From Myxococcales bacterium (GTDB taxonomy: Bacteria; UBA10199; 2-02-FULL-44-16; JAAZCA01), in NCBI GenBank assembly GCA_012513515.1, contig JAAZCA010000029.1, positions 181,466-245,465 of the forward strand: a stretch of DNA of 64,000 nucleotides. The letters are read 5' to 3'. The position numbers and the translations under genes are program-made. Positions 1-7,938 of this stretch are shown piece by piece. Under the pieces are notes generated by a model. That model was not told the DNA's origin. It ran no database searches and saw only the letters and a list, made by a program, of their open reading frames with translations. Within the stretch, counting starts at the first letter, position 1. Every line of letters begins with the position of its first letter.

Positions 1-497
1 TCCACGTAAAAGGTGTCCTGCATATCACGCGCAGGGTGATCGGCTTTGACGTTTAAGGCCTCGAAGTTGTAGTACTCCGTCTCGATCTCGGGACCAGCGT
101 AGATGGAAAAACCCATCCCTGTAAAAACCGTGATGACTTCCCGCATCACACCCATCAGAGGGTGTTCGTGCCCCATCGGTGTACGCCTGCCCGCGAGGGT
201 GATATCGATTTTATCGGAGGCTATCCTGCTATCCCGTAGCTGCTGCTGAAACCCTGAGATAAGAGAAGATATCTTCTCGTCTATTTCCGATTTGAGGATA
301 TTGACCTCCTTGCCGATCGCAGGGCGATCTTCGGATGAAAGCGAACCCATCGATTTGAGAACCGATGTAATAAGCCCCTTCTTGCCGAGATATTTGATTC
401 GGCAAAACTCTGCCGCAGCTGCGTCCTTGACGGCCGACAGCTCGGAGCCAGCCTCCGCCCTTATCTCGCCTATTGTCCGAAGCAATTCTTCTTTCAT
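1..497 (-). CDS. pheS: phenylalanyl-tRNA synthetase alpha subunit, 3' part cut by window edge
   Basis: Charges tRNA-Phe as the alpha half of the cytosolic PheST tetramer. Reading the minus strand from the ATG at 497 gives about 165 residues. They begin MKEELLRTIGEIRAEAGSEL (N-terminal coiled-coil arm) and run into the class II core with GRRTPMGHEHPLM and then FTGMGFSIYAGPEIETEYYN, both typical of PheS. The frame stays open to position 1, so the catalytic C-terminal half lies outside. It follows rplT by 58 nt in the thrS-infC-rpmI-rplT-pheS order seen in many bacteria. The ribosome site before the ATG is weak (GAGAGTCTGGG), so the start is probable rather than proven. Confidence 0.95.
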   Translation of the reverse strand, partial: MKEELLRTIGEIRAEAGSELSAVKDAAAAEFCRIKYLGKKGLITSVLKSMGSLSSEDRPAIGKEVNILKSEIDEKISSLISGFQQQLRDSRIASDKIDITLAGRRTPMGHEHPLMGVMREVITVFTGMGFSIYAGPEIETEYYNFEALNVKADHPARDMQDTFYV

Positions 498-555
498 CCC
501 AGACTCTCTCGCAAACAGGTTAAGGAAGAACCAATAGCGCCTCTGGCAATGAGGT

Positions 556-906
556 CTAGTTCGCCTTCGACCACTCGACCATGGCGGCAAAATCCTGCGG
601 ATAGCGCACAGCTATCTCAGAGAGAACTTTTCTGTCCAGCAGGGAGCTTTTTTTCTTAAGACCACCCATGAACTTGCTGAACGAAGTCCCGTTGGCCTTT
701 GCAGCCGCCGAAATTCTGGTCTGCCACAGCGCCCTGAAATCCCTCTTCTTGAGTTTGCGGCCTACATATGCGTGCTGAAGCGCCTTGTCGACGGCCTCCA
801 TCGCCGTTCTTACAAGACGGTGCCTGGCTGCATAATAGCCCTTCGCCTTTTTAAGCACCTTGTTGCGGCGACGTCTCGCTTTGAAACCTCTTCTTACCCT
901 TGGCAT
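556..906 (-). CDS. rplT: 50S ribosomal protein L20
   Basis: Assembly protein of the large ribosomal subunit; it binds 23S rRNA early in assembly. The 116-residue product has the usual L20 length. It opens MPRVRRGFKARRRRNKVLK and contains the family stretch KKRDFRALWQTRISAAAK. It lies 22 nt after rpmI and before pheS on the minus strand, in one transcription unit with infC. In other bacteria L20 represses this operon by binding its leader or an internal mRNA site. No such site was identified here, so that regulation is only an expectation from family knowledge. Confidence 0.99.
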   Translation of the reverse strand: MPRVRRGFKARRRRNKVLKKAKGYYAARHRLVRTAMEAVDKALQHAYVGRKLKKRDFRALWQTRISAAAKANGTSFSKFMGGLKKKSSLLDRKVLSEIAVRYPQDFAAMVEWSKAN

Positions 907-928
907 ATCAATCCACCTTTCTTGAAGA

Positions 929-1126
929 TCAGCTCGCGCAGAGCAGCTTCCTTATGTTCTTAGTATCCGACTTGGACACATGCGCCTTCGAGCGCAGGCG
1001 GCGCTTCTGTTTTCTCGTCTTGCCTGTCAGAATATGACGGAGCTTAGCACGCTTCCTTTTCACCTTGCCTGACTTTTTAGCTTTGAAGCGCTTCGCTGCG
1101 CCCTTCCTCGTTTTAAGTTTCGGCAT
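929..1126 (-). CDS. rpmI: 50S ribosomal protein L35
   Basis: Small basic protein of the large ribosomal subunit. The 65-residue product ([20 protein letters not shown] at the start, [16 protein letters not shown] in the middle) matches L35 in length and sequence. A purine-rich AAAAGGAG site lies just upstream of its ATG. It sits 51 nt after infC and 22 nt before rplT, as in the standard infC-rpmI-rplT block. Confidence 0.99.
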   Translation of the reverse strand: MPKLKTRKGAAKRFKAKKSGKVKRKRAKLRHILTGKTRKQKRRLRSKAHVSKSDTKNIRKLLCAS

Positions 1127-1177
1127 CTTTCACTCCTTTTTACCCCCGGCGAAACGCTTCGCGCGGAGAAGTTTGAT

Positions 1178-1846
1178 TCATTTTGAACCGCCTGAAATTT
1201 TTTCGGTGCCGGTTACCCTGTGGACCTCCACCTCAAGCTCCCTCGAGCGCCTCTCAACCGAAGGTTCGTTCAGCTGATCCGGCTCCTTCTTCTCATCCTG
1301 ACGTTTGGCCGAGGATAGCATGATCATGAGCTGCTTGCCCTCCAACTTTGGATGCGATTCGGCCTCTCCAAGATCCTTAACCTCTTCGATTATCCTCCTC
1401 ATCCGCTCATGACCGAGATCCAAGTGGGCCATCTCCCTTCCCCTGAACCTAATCGTGACCTTCACCTTGTTGCCTTCCTCCAGAAAACGCTTTATGTGTT
1501 TGAGCTTCGTCTGGAAATCATGTTCATCAGTCGAAGGCCTCAGTTTTATCTCCTTTATATGAACGACGACCTGCTTCTTCCGCTGCTCGTGTTTCTTCTT
1601 CGCCTGTTCATATTTGAACTTGCCATAGTCCATTATCTTGCAGACCGGCGGGCGGGCCATCGGGGAAATCTCCACCAGGTCGAGGCCCGCATCCTCGGCC
1701 CTCCTCAGCGCTTCCCTGGTTATGAAAACACCGAGCTGGCCTCCATCCTCATCTATAAGCCTCACCTCCGGCACCCTGATCCTGAAGTTGATGCGATGTT
1801 CATCCTTACGCGGCCTGCGTTCCTCAAACGGCATGACTTTCTTAAT
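1178..1846 (-). CDS. infC: translation initiation factor IF-3, AUU start
   Basis: IF-3 binds the 30S subunit, checks the initiator tRNA-start codon pair and prevents early 50S joining. The reading frame is open back to 1909, but the natural start is an ATT codon at 1846-1844. A full AAGGAGG (1860-1854) stands 7 nt upstream of it, and no ATG in the frame has such a site. From there the protein is 222 residues. The N-domain has FRIRVPEVRLIDEDG, the C-domain has IKEIKLRPSTDEHDFQTK. It ends in a charged tail of about 40 residues not found in the usual 175-185 residue IF-3. IF-3 discriminates against AUU, so an AUU start allows feedback on its own synthesis, as known in Escherichia coli. The stop of thrS lies 34 nt before this start. 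Confidence 0.96.
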   Translation of the reverse strand: MKKVMPFEERRPRKDEHRINFRIRVPEVRLIDEDGGQLGVFITREALRRAEDAGLDLVEISPMARPPVCKIMDYGKFKYEQAKKKHEQRKKQVVVHIKEIKLRPSTDEHDFQTKLKHIKRFLEEGNKVKVTIRFRGREMAHLDLGHERMRRIIEEVKDLGEAESHPKLEGKQLMIMLSSAKRQDEKKEPDQLNEPSVERRSRELEVEVHRVTGTEKISGGSK

Positions 1847-1860
1847 GGCTACACCTCCTT
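1844..1860 (-). promoter_or_regulatory. infC ribosome binding site with ATT start codon
   Basis: On the minus strand AAGGAGG is followed by TGTAGCC and ATT AAG AAA GTC ATG. Spacing is optimal for the ATT and 19 nt for the next ATG, so the rare AUU start is strongly favoured. AUU at infC is a known autoregulatory device based on IF-3 proofreading. Confidence 0.85.
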
Positions 1861-1880
1861 GTAAAAATTGTGGAAAAAAA

Positions 1881-3626
1881 TCACCCGTTCCTGCGATTGG
1901 TGATTTCATTCAGTATCTTCATTTTAAATTCCTCTACCGACATGGTTCCAAGATCCCCTTCCCCCCTCGAGCGCACCGCCACCGTCGAGGAGTCAGACTC
2001 CTTGGCGCCGACGACGAGCATATATGGAACCTTGTTCATCTGGGCATCGCGTATTTTGTAGCCCAGCTTTTCGTTTCTAGAATCGACTTCCACGCGAACT
2101 TCGGCGGCTCTCAGATCGTCGGCGACCGACTGTGAATACTTCACAAAATCATCTCCGACTGGAAGAAGCCTGACCTGCACCGGCGCAAGCCACGTCGGGA
2201 AAGCCCCTGCGTAGTGTTCTATGAGAACCCCGAAAAACCTCTCTATGCTACCGAGCAGCGCCCGGTGCACGACGTAGGGACGATGCTTCGCGCCATCGAC
2301 GCCGATGTAATTCATATCGAAGCGTTCGGGAAGGTTGAAATCAAATTGTATCGTGGTCATTTGCCATTCGCGCCCTATGGCGTCTTTGATCTTCAGATCT
2401 ATCTTGGGACCGTAGAATGCACCGCCCCCTTCATCCATCTCATAGGCGATGTTTTCTTTTTCCACCGCACTCTTGAGAGCTGCAAGCGCCTGATCCCATC
2501 TTTCAGGATCACCAACCGCGTCTGCGGGGCGCGTAGCGAGATAAGCCTTTATATCCTTGAACCCAAAGATATCCCACATAAACAAAGAGAACTTCAAGAC
2601 CTCGGAGATCTCGCTCTCTATCTGTTCGGGAGTGCAGACTATATGCGCATCATCCTGTGTGAAACCCCTCACACGCAAAAGGCCGTGGAGCACCCCGCTC
2701 TTCTCATAGCGATATACAGTGCCGAGTTCGGCCCACCTCATCGGCAGATCCCTGTATGAGCGAACGTGCTTTTTGTAGATCATGATGTGGAAGGGGCAGT
2801 TCATCGGCTTGATGTAGTAATCGAACTCATCGACACTCATCGGGGAATACATCCCCTCTTTATAAAAATCGAGATGCCCCGAAGTTTCCCAAAGAGCAGC
2901 GCGCCCCATGTGCGGCGTATAGAGAATTTCGTAACCGTGTTTATAGTGCTCGGACTTCCAGAAGGCCTCGATCGCGTCGCGTATCCTAGCACCCTTGGGA
3001 TGCCACAGTATCAGCCCCGGACCGTAGTCATCGAGGCTGGAAAAAAGGTCGAGCTCCTTGCCGAGCTTTCTGTGATCGCGCTTGGCGGCCTCTTCCAAAA
3101 GCTTCAGGTATTTTTCAAGTTCTTCCTTGGAAGCAAACGCGGTGCCGTAGATCCTCTGAAGTTGGGCGTTCTTTTCATCCCCACGCCAGTATGCACCCGC
3201 TACTTTGAGAAGTTTGAAGACACGAACCTGACCCGTGTGTTCCACATGAGGGCCTCGGCAGAGATCGACGAAATCTCCATGCCTGTAAGCCGTTATAGTT
3301 TCCTCTTCAGGTAGTTCATCTATTAATTCAATCTTGTATCTATTATCGGCAAAAAGTTTTTTTGCATCCTCGCGCGAAAGCTCTTCGCGAACAAAAGGCC
3401 TCGCCTCGCCGACAATCTTATTCATCACCTTTTCGATCTCTTTGATATCCTCTTCGGTGAATGCATGCTTGAACTCGAAATCGTAATAAAAACCATCCTC
3501 GACTGAAGGGCCGATAGTAGGTTTGGCATCCGGAAAAAGGCGAAGCACCGCGTCGGCCATTATGTGCGCAGCCGAGTGACGAAGCATATCCAGATCTATT
3601 TGGGGCTTCTCCCTCTTGGAAGACAT
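1881..3626 (-). CDS. thrS: threonyl-tRNA synthetase lacking the N-terminal TGS domain
   Basis: Charges tRNA-Thr and edits Ser-tRNA-Thr. The 581-residue protein starts directly in the editing (N2) domain: H17-SAA-H21 and CRGPHVEHTGQV carry the zinc/editing residues. Next come the class II core (YTPHMGRAALWETSGH, PMNCPFHIMIYK, RGFTQDDAHIVC) and the C-terminal anticodon-binding domain (LAPVQVRLLPVGD). The roughly 60-residue TGS (N1) domain of the 640-residue E. coli enzyme is absent. It cannot have been missed upstream, because the tRNA-Val gene ends only 63 nt before the ATG. AAGAGG precedes the start at a good distance. It is the first protein gene of the infC operon and probably shares a transcript with the tRNA. 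Confidence 0.97.
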   Translation of the reverse strand: MSSKREKPQIDLDMLRHSAAHIMADAVLRLFPDAKPTIGPSVEDGFYYDFEFKHAFTEEDIKEIEKVMNKIVGEARPFVREELSREDAKKLFADNRYKIELIDELPEEETITAYRHGDFVDLCRGPHVEHTGQVRVFKLLKVAGAYWRGDEKNAQLQRIYGTAFASKEELEKYLKLLEEAAKRDHRKLGKELDLFSSLDDYGPGLILWHPKGARIRDAIEAFWKSEHYKHGYEILYTPHMGRAALWETSGHLDFYKEGMYSPMSVDEFDYYIKPMNCPFHIMIYKKHVRSYRDLPMRWAELGTVYRYEKSGVLHGLLRVRGFTQDDAHIVCTPEQIESEISEVLKFSLFMWDIFGFKDIKAYLATRPADAVGDPERWDQALAALKSAVEKENIAYEMDEGGGAFYGPKIDLKIKDAIGREWQMTTIQFDFNLPERFDMNYIGVDGAKHRPYVVHRALLGSIERFFGVLIEHYAGAFPTWLAPVQVRLLPVGDDFVKYSQSVADDLRAAEVRVEVDSRNEKLGYKIRDAQMNKVPYMLVVGAKESDSSTVAVRSRGEGDLGTMSVEEFKMKILNEITNRRNG

Positions 3627-3689
3627 CGAAATACCTCTTGAAAAAATCCGCCGTTGCCGGCGGAACAGCGCTAAAATCGAGGATGTCCC

Positions 3690-3766
3690 TGGTGGGCGTA
3701 ACAGGACTCGAACCTGTGACCCCTACCATGTCAAGGTAGTGCTCTAGCCAACTGAGCTATACGCCC
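3690..3766 (-). tRNA. tRNA-Val (anticodon GAC), CCA encoded
   Basis: The minus strand folds as a complete cloverleaf of 77 nt. The acceptor GGGCGTA pairs with TACGCCC. The D arm is GCTC..GAGC, the anticodon stem CTACC/GGTAG with loop TTGACAT (GAC, reading GUC/GUU), and the T arm ACAGG TTCGAGT CCTGT. The discriminator is A and the CCA end is encoded. It lies 63 nt before thrS in the same direction. Confidence 0.97.
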
Positions 3767-3791
3767 ATCAGAAGCACCCTGATTTGTTATT

Positions 3792-3817
3792 CTTTCCGGG
3801 GTCCATCCCCCGGAAAG
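3792..3817 (-). other. perfect 10-bp hairpin before tRNA-Val
   Basis: CTTTCCGGGG (3792-3801) pairs exactly with CCCCGGAAAG (3808-3817) around a 6-nt loop. On the minus strand it is followed by AATAACAAATC rather than a T run, so it is not a clear terminator. It may be a processing or leader structure of the tRNA-thrS transcript. Confidence 0.45.
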
Positions 3818-3858
3818 CCGCGCCTTATTGTCAAAACCCTCAAAAATAATCAAGAATT

Positions 3859-3887
3859 TTGATATTGAAGGGGGCAAAAAAAGTCAA
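3859..3887 (-). promoter_or_regulatory. possible sigma-70 type promoter for tRNA-Val-thrS operon
   Basis: The minus strand shows TTGACT (3887-3882), a 17-nt spacer and TATCAA (3864-3859). It lies about 95 nt before the tRNA, just after the trxA terminator. The -35 box is good and the -10 box has four of six consensus bases. Confidence 0.4.
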
Positions 3888-3903
3888 GGGAATTGATTTT
3901 AAA

Positions 3904-3937
3904 GAAAAAACAATCCACCCCATAAAGGGGTGGATTG
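3904..3937 (-). terminator. intrinsic terminator of trxA
   Basis: CAATCCACCCC (3911-3921) pairs perfectly with GGGGTGGATTG (3927-3937) around the loop ATAAA. On the minus strand the 11-bp stem is followed by TTTTTTC. It lies 34 nt after the trxA stop codon. Confidence 0.9.
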
Positions 3938-3971
3938 ATTAACCCACGTAACCCCATGTTTTAAAAACGAA

Positions 3972-4295
3972 TCAACCCTTTGATACCAGTGCGTCAATAG
4001 CACCCTTCGGAACATTGCCTATTAGCTGCCCTACGTTCTCACCGTTTTTGAATAAAAGCAGAGTCGGGATACTCCTGATGGCATATCTACCGGCTACATT
4101 GGGGCTGCTATCGATGTCTATCTTACAAACCTTGAGCGATCCGATTCTCTCCGAAGCGACCGCCTCGATAGTAGGCGCAAGGGCGCGGCAAGGACCACAC
4201 CATGAAGCCCAGAAATCTACGAGCACGGGCTTGTCAGACTCGATTACCTCCTGTTGAAAATTACCATCTGTAACCTCAATAACGTGTCCGGCCAT
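3972..4295 (-). CDS. trxA: thioredoxin
   Basis: Small cytosolic disulfide reductase, regenerated by thioredoxin reductase. The 107-residue protein has the thioredoxin fold throughout: active site W32-C33-G34-P35-C36, the buried Asp in VDFWASWCGPC, and the cis-proline loop SIPTLLLFKNG. Length is standard. GGGAGG lies 4 nt before the ATG. It stands 99 nt after rodA in the same direction and ends at a strong terminator, so it may close the mre operon transcript or have its own promoter in that gap. Confidence 0.98.
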   Translation of the reverse strand: MAGHVIEVTDGNFQQEVIESDKPVLVDFWASWCGPCRALAPTIEAVASERIGSLKVCKIDIDSSPNVAGRYAIRSIPTLLLFKNGENVGQLIGNVPKGAIDALVSKG

Positions 4296-4394
4296 ATAAC
4301 CTCCCTGTCAGTTGATATCGGCGAAAGGCCTTCGTATAGGATGAAGAAAAAAATGGCAAGAATTTTGGCTATTGATGTTGGCTATTAGCCTCAA

Positions 4395-5495
4395 TCAAAA
4401 CATGAACCTCTTCCTGTTTATGCTCAGAAGAATGCCGATGGATGCAAGGATCGCTATCATCGATGAACCGCCGTAGCTCATGAGGGGAAGGGTAACACCG
4501 GTCAGGGGCATCAACCCCAAGACCCCACCGAGGTTGATCGCCAGTTGCCAAAATAGAAGCGAGACTACCCCGATAGCTGTGAAGGCGCCAAACCTGTCTC
4601 GGGCATGGGCGCCTATATCAACTCCTATCATCAGCAGGGATGCGTAGAGGATCAAAAGCACCAACGAACCGGCGAACCCCCACTCCTCAGCAAAAACTGG
4701 AAAAATGAAATCAGTATGTCTTTCAGGTAGATATCTTAATTTATTAATATTACCCTTTAAATATCCCTTCCCGAATATCTGCCCGGAACCGACCGCTATT
4801 TTTGACTGCATCAGGTGATAGCCGCTCCCCCTCAAATCCGCCTCGGGGTTCATAAAGGTAAAGATCCTGTCGCGCTGATACTCCTTGAGGCCGAAGTTAA
4901 AAACGGCCCAGCCCGCCAATGCAGCTATCAATACGCATATGACGAGGGTTTTAGTTTTCACCTTCGCAAATAGCGCCATGGACACGAATATGCACAGGAT
5001 AAAAATGGAGGAGCCCATATCCCCCTGAAGAACGATTAACGCAACGACGAGGCTCATCATCAAACCCGGCTGCCAGAGCTCGCGCAGATTGTATCCTTCG
5101 GGATTGGGATTGTTCGCAAAAAAGCGGGCAGCTACCAGAATGTAGGCGATCTTTGCAAATTCAGCGGGCTGAATCGAGAAAGATCCTATCTTTATCCATC
5201 CGTGCGTCCCCCTCACCGCATCACCGGTAAAGAGCGAGAGCAAAAGCATCGCACAGGCAACTCCGAAGAAGAGGAAAGCGAATCTATAAAAAAACCGGTA
5301 GTCCATCATCGCGATGAATATCACCGTCGCAATGCCTATGAGCGTCCAGGCAAGCTGCGACCAGAAGAGGGCCATCGAAACCCCTTCTCCCCAGAAGTAG
5401 ATGGCGCTGTAAAGATTGACAATGCCGATCAGGACGATCGCCGAAGAGACCCATATGAGGGGCCAGCTCAATGTGGAGGTCTTTTTATACATCAA
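4395..5495 (-). CDS. rodA: rod shape-determining peptidoglycan polymerase RodA
   Basis: SEDS-family glycosyltransferase that polymerises lateral-wall peptidoglycan from lipid II together with PBP2. The 366-residue product has about ten membrane segments. Typical SEDS sequences are VRGTHGWIKIGSFSIQPAEF, LRYLPERHTDFIFPVFAEEWG and GLMPLTGVTLPLMSYGGSSM near the C-terminus. Its ATG overlaps the mrdA stop by 4 nt (ATGA type), so the two partners are translationally coupled. It is the last gene of mreB-mreC-mreD-mrdA-rodA. Confidence 0.97.
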   Translation of the reverse strand: MMYKKTSTLSWPLIWVSSAIVLIGIVNLYSAIYFWGEGVSMALFWSQLAWTLIGIATVIFIAMMDYRFFYRFAFLFFGVACAMLLLSLFTGDAVRGTHGWIKIGSFSIQPAEFAKIAYILVAARFFANNPNPEGYNLRELWQPGLMMSLVVALIVLQGDMGSSIFILCIFVSMALFAKVKTKTLVICVLIAALAGWAVFNFGLKEYQRDRIFTFMNPEADLRGSGYHLMQSKIAVGSGQIFGKGYLKGNINKLRYLPERHTDFIFPVFAEEWGFAGSLVLLILYASLLMIGVDIGAHARDRFGAFTAIGVVSLLFWQLAINLGGVLGLMPLTGVTLPLMSYGGSSMIAILASIGILLSINRKRFMF

Positions 5496-7411
5496 AAAAC
5501 CTGTCTTTTCTCCGGACTCTTCTCATTTTTCTTATCCGGTTTTTCCTGTCCGCCGTGTTCGATATCGTAGTATCTCTCGAATAGAGCACCCACAATCGGA
5601 GCCGCAGCCGAGGCTCCGAAACCGCCGTGTTCGACGATGACCGCTGCCGCTATCTCCGGTTTGTCAGTCGGAGCGAATCCTATGAACCAACCATGGTCGC
5701 GGCACTTCTCTCCGCTGCATTTAGCGGCAGCTTCCATGCTCATGGTTTGCGCTGTACCGGTCTTTCCGCCTATTGAAATCTTGAGTCTCGAAAGTCGGTG
5801 CCCCGTTCCCCCTTCTGAAACAACTCCTGTCATCGCATCCTTGACTATTTTCAAAATCGACGGATCGACATCCACGCGCTGTTCATCCTTTGGGGCTTCC
5901 CATCTATAGGGCTCTCCCCCCGAGGCGTCGAATGCAGCGTCAACGAGATGAAGTTGGGGAATTTTTCCTCCACCCGCCACTATCGATGTAAAGTAGGCAT
6001 TTTGAATCGGCGTTACTACATCATAACCCTGACCGATGGAGATCGATATGGTCTCACCCTGCTGCCAGGGAATTCCGAATCTCTTCAGTTTCCATTCGGA
6101 AGTTGGAATAAGCCCGGAGGACTCCCCTTCAAGCGGAACTCCGGTCTTTCTGCCAAAGTTGAACATCTTTGCGTATTTCGCAAGGTTGTCGACCCCTGCG
6201 CGGAGCCCGGCCACATAGAAATAGACGTCACAGGATGAAACTATCGCCCTATGGACGCTTATGGGACCGTGCCCCCCCTTCGCCCAGCACTTATAAGGCC
6301 TACCTCCGAAAAGGAAGGCCCCTCTGCATGTTATATTCTCCTCGGGCTTCACGACCTTTTCACTGAGAGCCGCAATAGCCGTTAGAATTTTATAAGTCGA
6401 GGCCGGTGGATATCCGCCTTGTATGGCGCGGTTGAGAAGATATTTATCCGGATGAGAGGATATCTCCTGCCAGTACTGCCCTCCGATGGCAGAAGCCAGT
6501 TTATTGAGGTCATAAGAGGGGGAGCTGTACATGGCGAGGATACCGCCCGTTCTCACATCAATCGCAACAGCTCCACCCTTTCTATCGCCGTACATATCGC
6601 GCAGAACTTCCTGAAGATCCTTGTCTATCGTAAGTCTGAGATTCGTGCCGGGGATGGCAGGGCGCTTCTCGAGCCCCGATGCGATACCCTGATAATCGAC
6701 CTCACGACCGACAGCGTTTACGATCCTCTGTTCGTATCCGTCTTCGCCGCGAAGAAGTAAATCCCACCTCTCCTCTATCCCCCTTATGCCGGCGAGATCC
6801 CCCGACTTGTATTTTTGAGGATGAAGTTTGGAGAGCTTTTCCAACCTGTCCTTATCTATCTCCCTGACATATCCCAGGACGTGAGTTGCAATATTGGAGT
6901 CGGGATAGCTTCTCTGATAACCCACGATGACGTCAACCCCCCTCAAGTCATACGGATCGTCTCCGTCATACCATGGATTCTTTCTTGAGCGTATGAGGGC
7001 GACGTCGTCCGGCGTCGCATCACGCTTAACTACCAATGGCTGATATTTAGGCTGCGAATGGCGTTTCGCCCAGATGTTATCGAGCTCCTCTCGAGGTATA
7101 TTGAGCAACGCACTCAACGACGCGAACATATGCTCCGGATCGGCGACATACTGAGGGATGACGACGACGTCGAATGAGGGCCTGTTATCGACAAGAACCT
7201 GCCCCCGCCTGTCGAATATCATCCCACGTGCAGCCGGAATCGTAATCTCCTTGATACTGTTTTGTGTGGAAAAGAAATGGTAATAGGCCCCTTTTATCAC
7301 TTGGAGATAATAGAGCCGCACGATTACGATAGCTATCAACGCGACTACGAAGATAGTTCCGTATTTGAATCTTCCTTCTATATCTACGGCATATTCCTGG
7401 GTCAGCTTCAT
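5492..7411 (-). CDS. mrdA: penicillin-binding protein 2, elongasome transpeptidase
   Basis: Class B PBP that cross-links peptidoglycan at the side wall; partner of RodA. The 639-residue product has one N-terminal membrane anchor (about residues 18-36). A pedestal domain with ITIPAARGMIFDRRG follows. The transpeptidase domain has the three motifs S338-TYK, SSCD (about 392-395) and K550-TG. The end is a charged tail rich in Lys and Glu. The start overlaps the mreD stop (ATGA) and its own stop overlaps rodA. Length and domain order are normal for MrdA. Confidence 0.97.
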   Translation of the reverse strand: MKLTQEYAVDIEGRFKYGTIFVVALIAIVIVRLYYLQVIKGAYYHFFSTQNSIKEITIPAARGMIFDRRGQVLVDNRPSFDVVVIPQYVADPEHMFASLSALLNIPREELDNIWAKRHSQPKYQPLVVKRDATPDDVALIRSRKNPWYDGDDPYDLRGVDVIVGYQRSYPDSNIATHVLGYVREIDKDRLEKLSKLHPQKYKSGDLAGIRGIEERWDLLLRGEDGYEQRIVNAVGREVDYQGIASGLEKRPAIPGTNLRLTIDKDLQEVLRDMYGDRKGGAVAIDVRTGGILAMYSSPSYDLNKLASAIGGQYWQEISSHPDKYLLNRAIQGGYPPASTYKILTAIAALSEKVVKPEENITCRGAFLFGGRPYKCWAKGGHGPISVHRAIVSSCDVYFYVAGLRAGVDNLAKYAKMFNFGRKTGVPLEGESSGLIPTSEWKLKRFGIPWQQGETISISIGQGYDVVTPIQNAYFTSIVAGGGKIPQLHLVDAAFDASGGEPYRWEAPKDEQRVDVDPSILKIVKDAMTGVVSEGGTGHRLSRLKISIGGKTGTAQTMSMEAAAKCSGEKCRDHGWFIGFAPTDKPEIAAAVIVEHGGFGASAAAPIVGALFERYYDIEHGGQEKPDKKNEKSPEKRQVF

Positions 7412-7929
7412 TTAAGCACCAACCCTTTCGGCTTGGTGATCTTCTCCCAAGAGAGCTCCCAGTACCACCTGAGAAATGGAATCATCACCAAGGCAAGCGC
7501 CGCATCCAAGACGGCCTGCGCCGGCATGGAAGTTATCATCACTGACGGATAATCGGCCGTTCCTGTCAGGGCCATGAGAAGAAGCATGGATACCAACTTA
7601 TCCTCAATGCTTATGATTCCCATCCAAAAAACCAGCGCCATCCCACCCTGAAACGATATCTTGGATATAAGAAGGCGTATTCCCCCGTAAATTACGAGAT
7701 AGGATATCGTCGACACAGCGAATGGGGCTCCACTTACTATGTCCGACATGATGCCAAAAAATATTATGAGTGAAACGGCCCTGAGAGGTTCCTGATAGAA
7801 AGAGAGTGCGGCAACCGCCACCAGGACGAAATCGAATCTGATCGTTTCGACAGGAAGCCCCGCAAGCCAAGTGCTCTCAAGCACGAGAGCCAACAGTCCG
7901 TAGAAGGCCATGAGGATAAAATACGTCAT
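7408..7929 (-). CDS. mreD: rod shape-determining protein MreD
   Basis: Inner-membrane protein of the elongasome that bridges MreC and the PBP2/RodA pair. The 173-residue product is almost wholly hydrophobic with about five membrane segments, and has the MreD-like FDFVLVAVAALSFYQEP and FGIMSDIVSGAPFA. Sequence conservation in this family is low, so position between mreC and mrdA supports the call. GAGG lies 8 nt before the ATG, and its stop overlaps the mrdA start. Confidence 0.9.
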   Translation of the reverse strand: MTYFILMAFYGLLALVLESTWLAGLPVETIRFDFVLVAVAALSFYQEPLRAVSLIIFFGIMSDIVSGAPFAVSTISYLVIYGGIRLLISKISFQGGMALVFWMGIISIEDKLVSMLLLMALTGTADYPSVMITSMPAQAVLDAALALVMIPFLRWYWELSWEKITKPKGLVLK

Positions 7930-7938
7930 CTAAAAACC

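Noticed and set aside
3418-3729. 103-residue frame upstream of thrS
   Set aside because: It runs through the tRNA-Val gene and overlaps thrS; the start is set by tRNA sequence, so it is not coding.
3792-3817. Hairpin before tRNA-Val as a T-box or terminator
   Set aside because: No T-box sequence, no T run after the stem; only a plain 10-bp hairpin can be supported.
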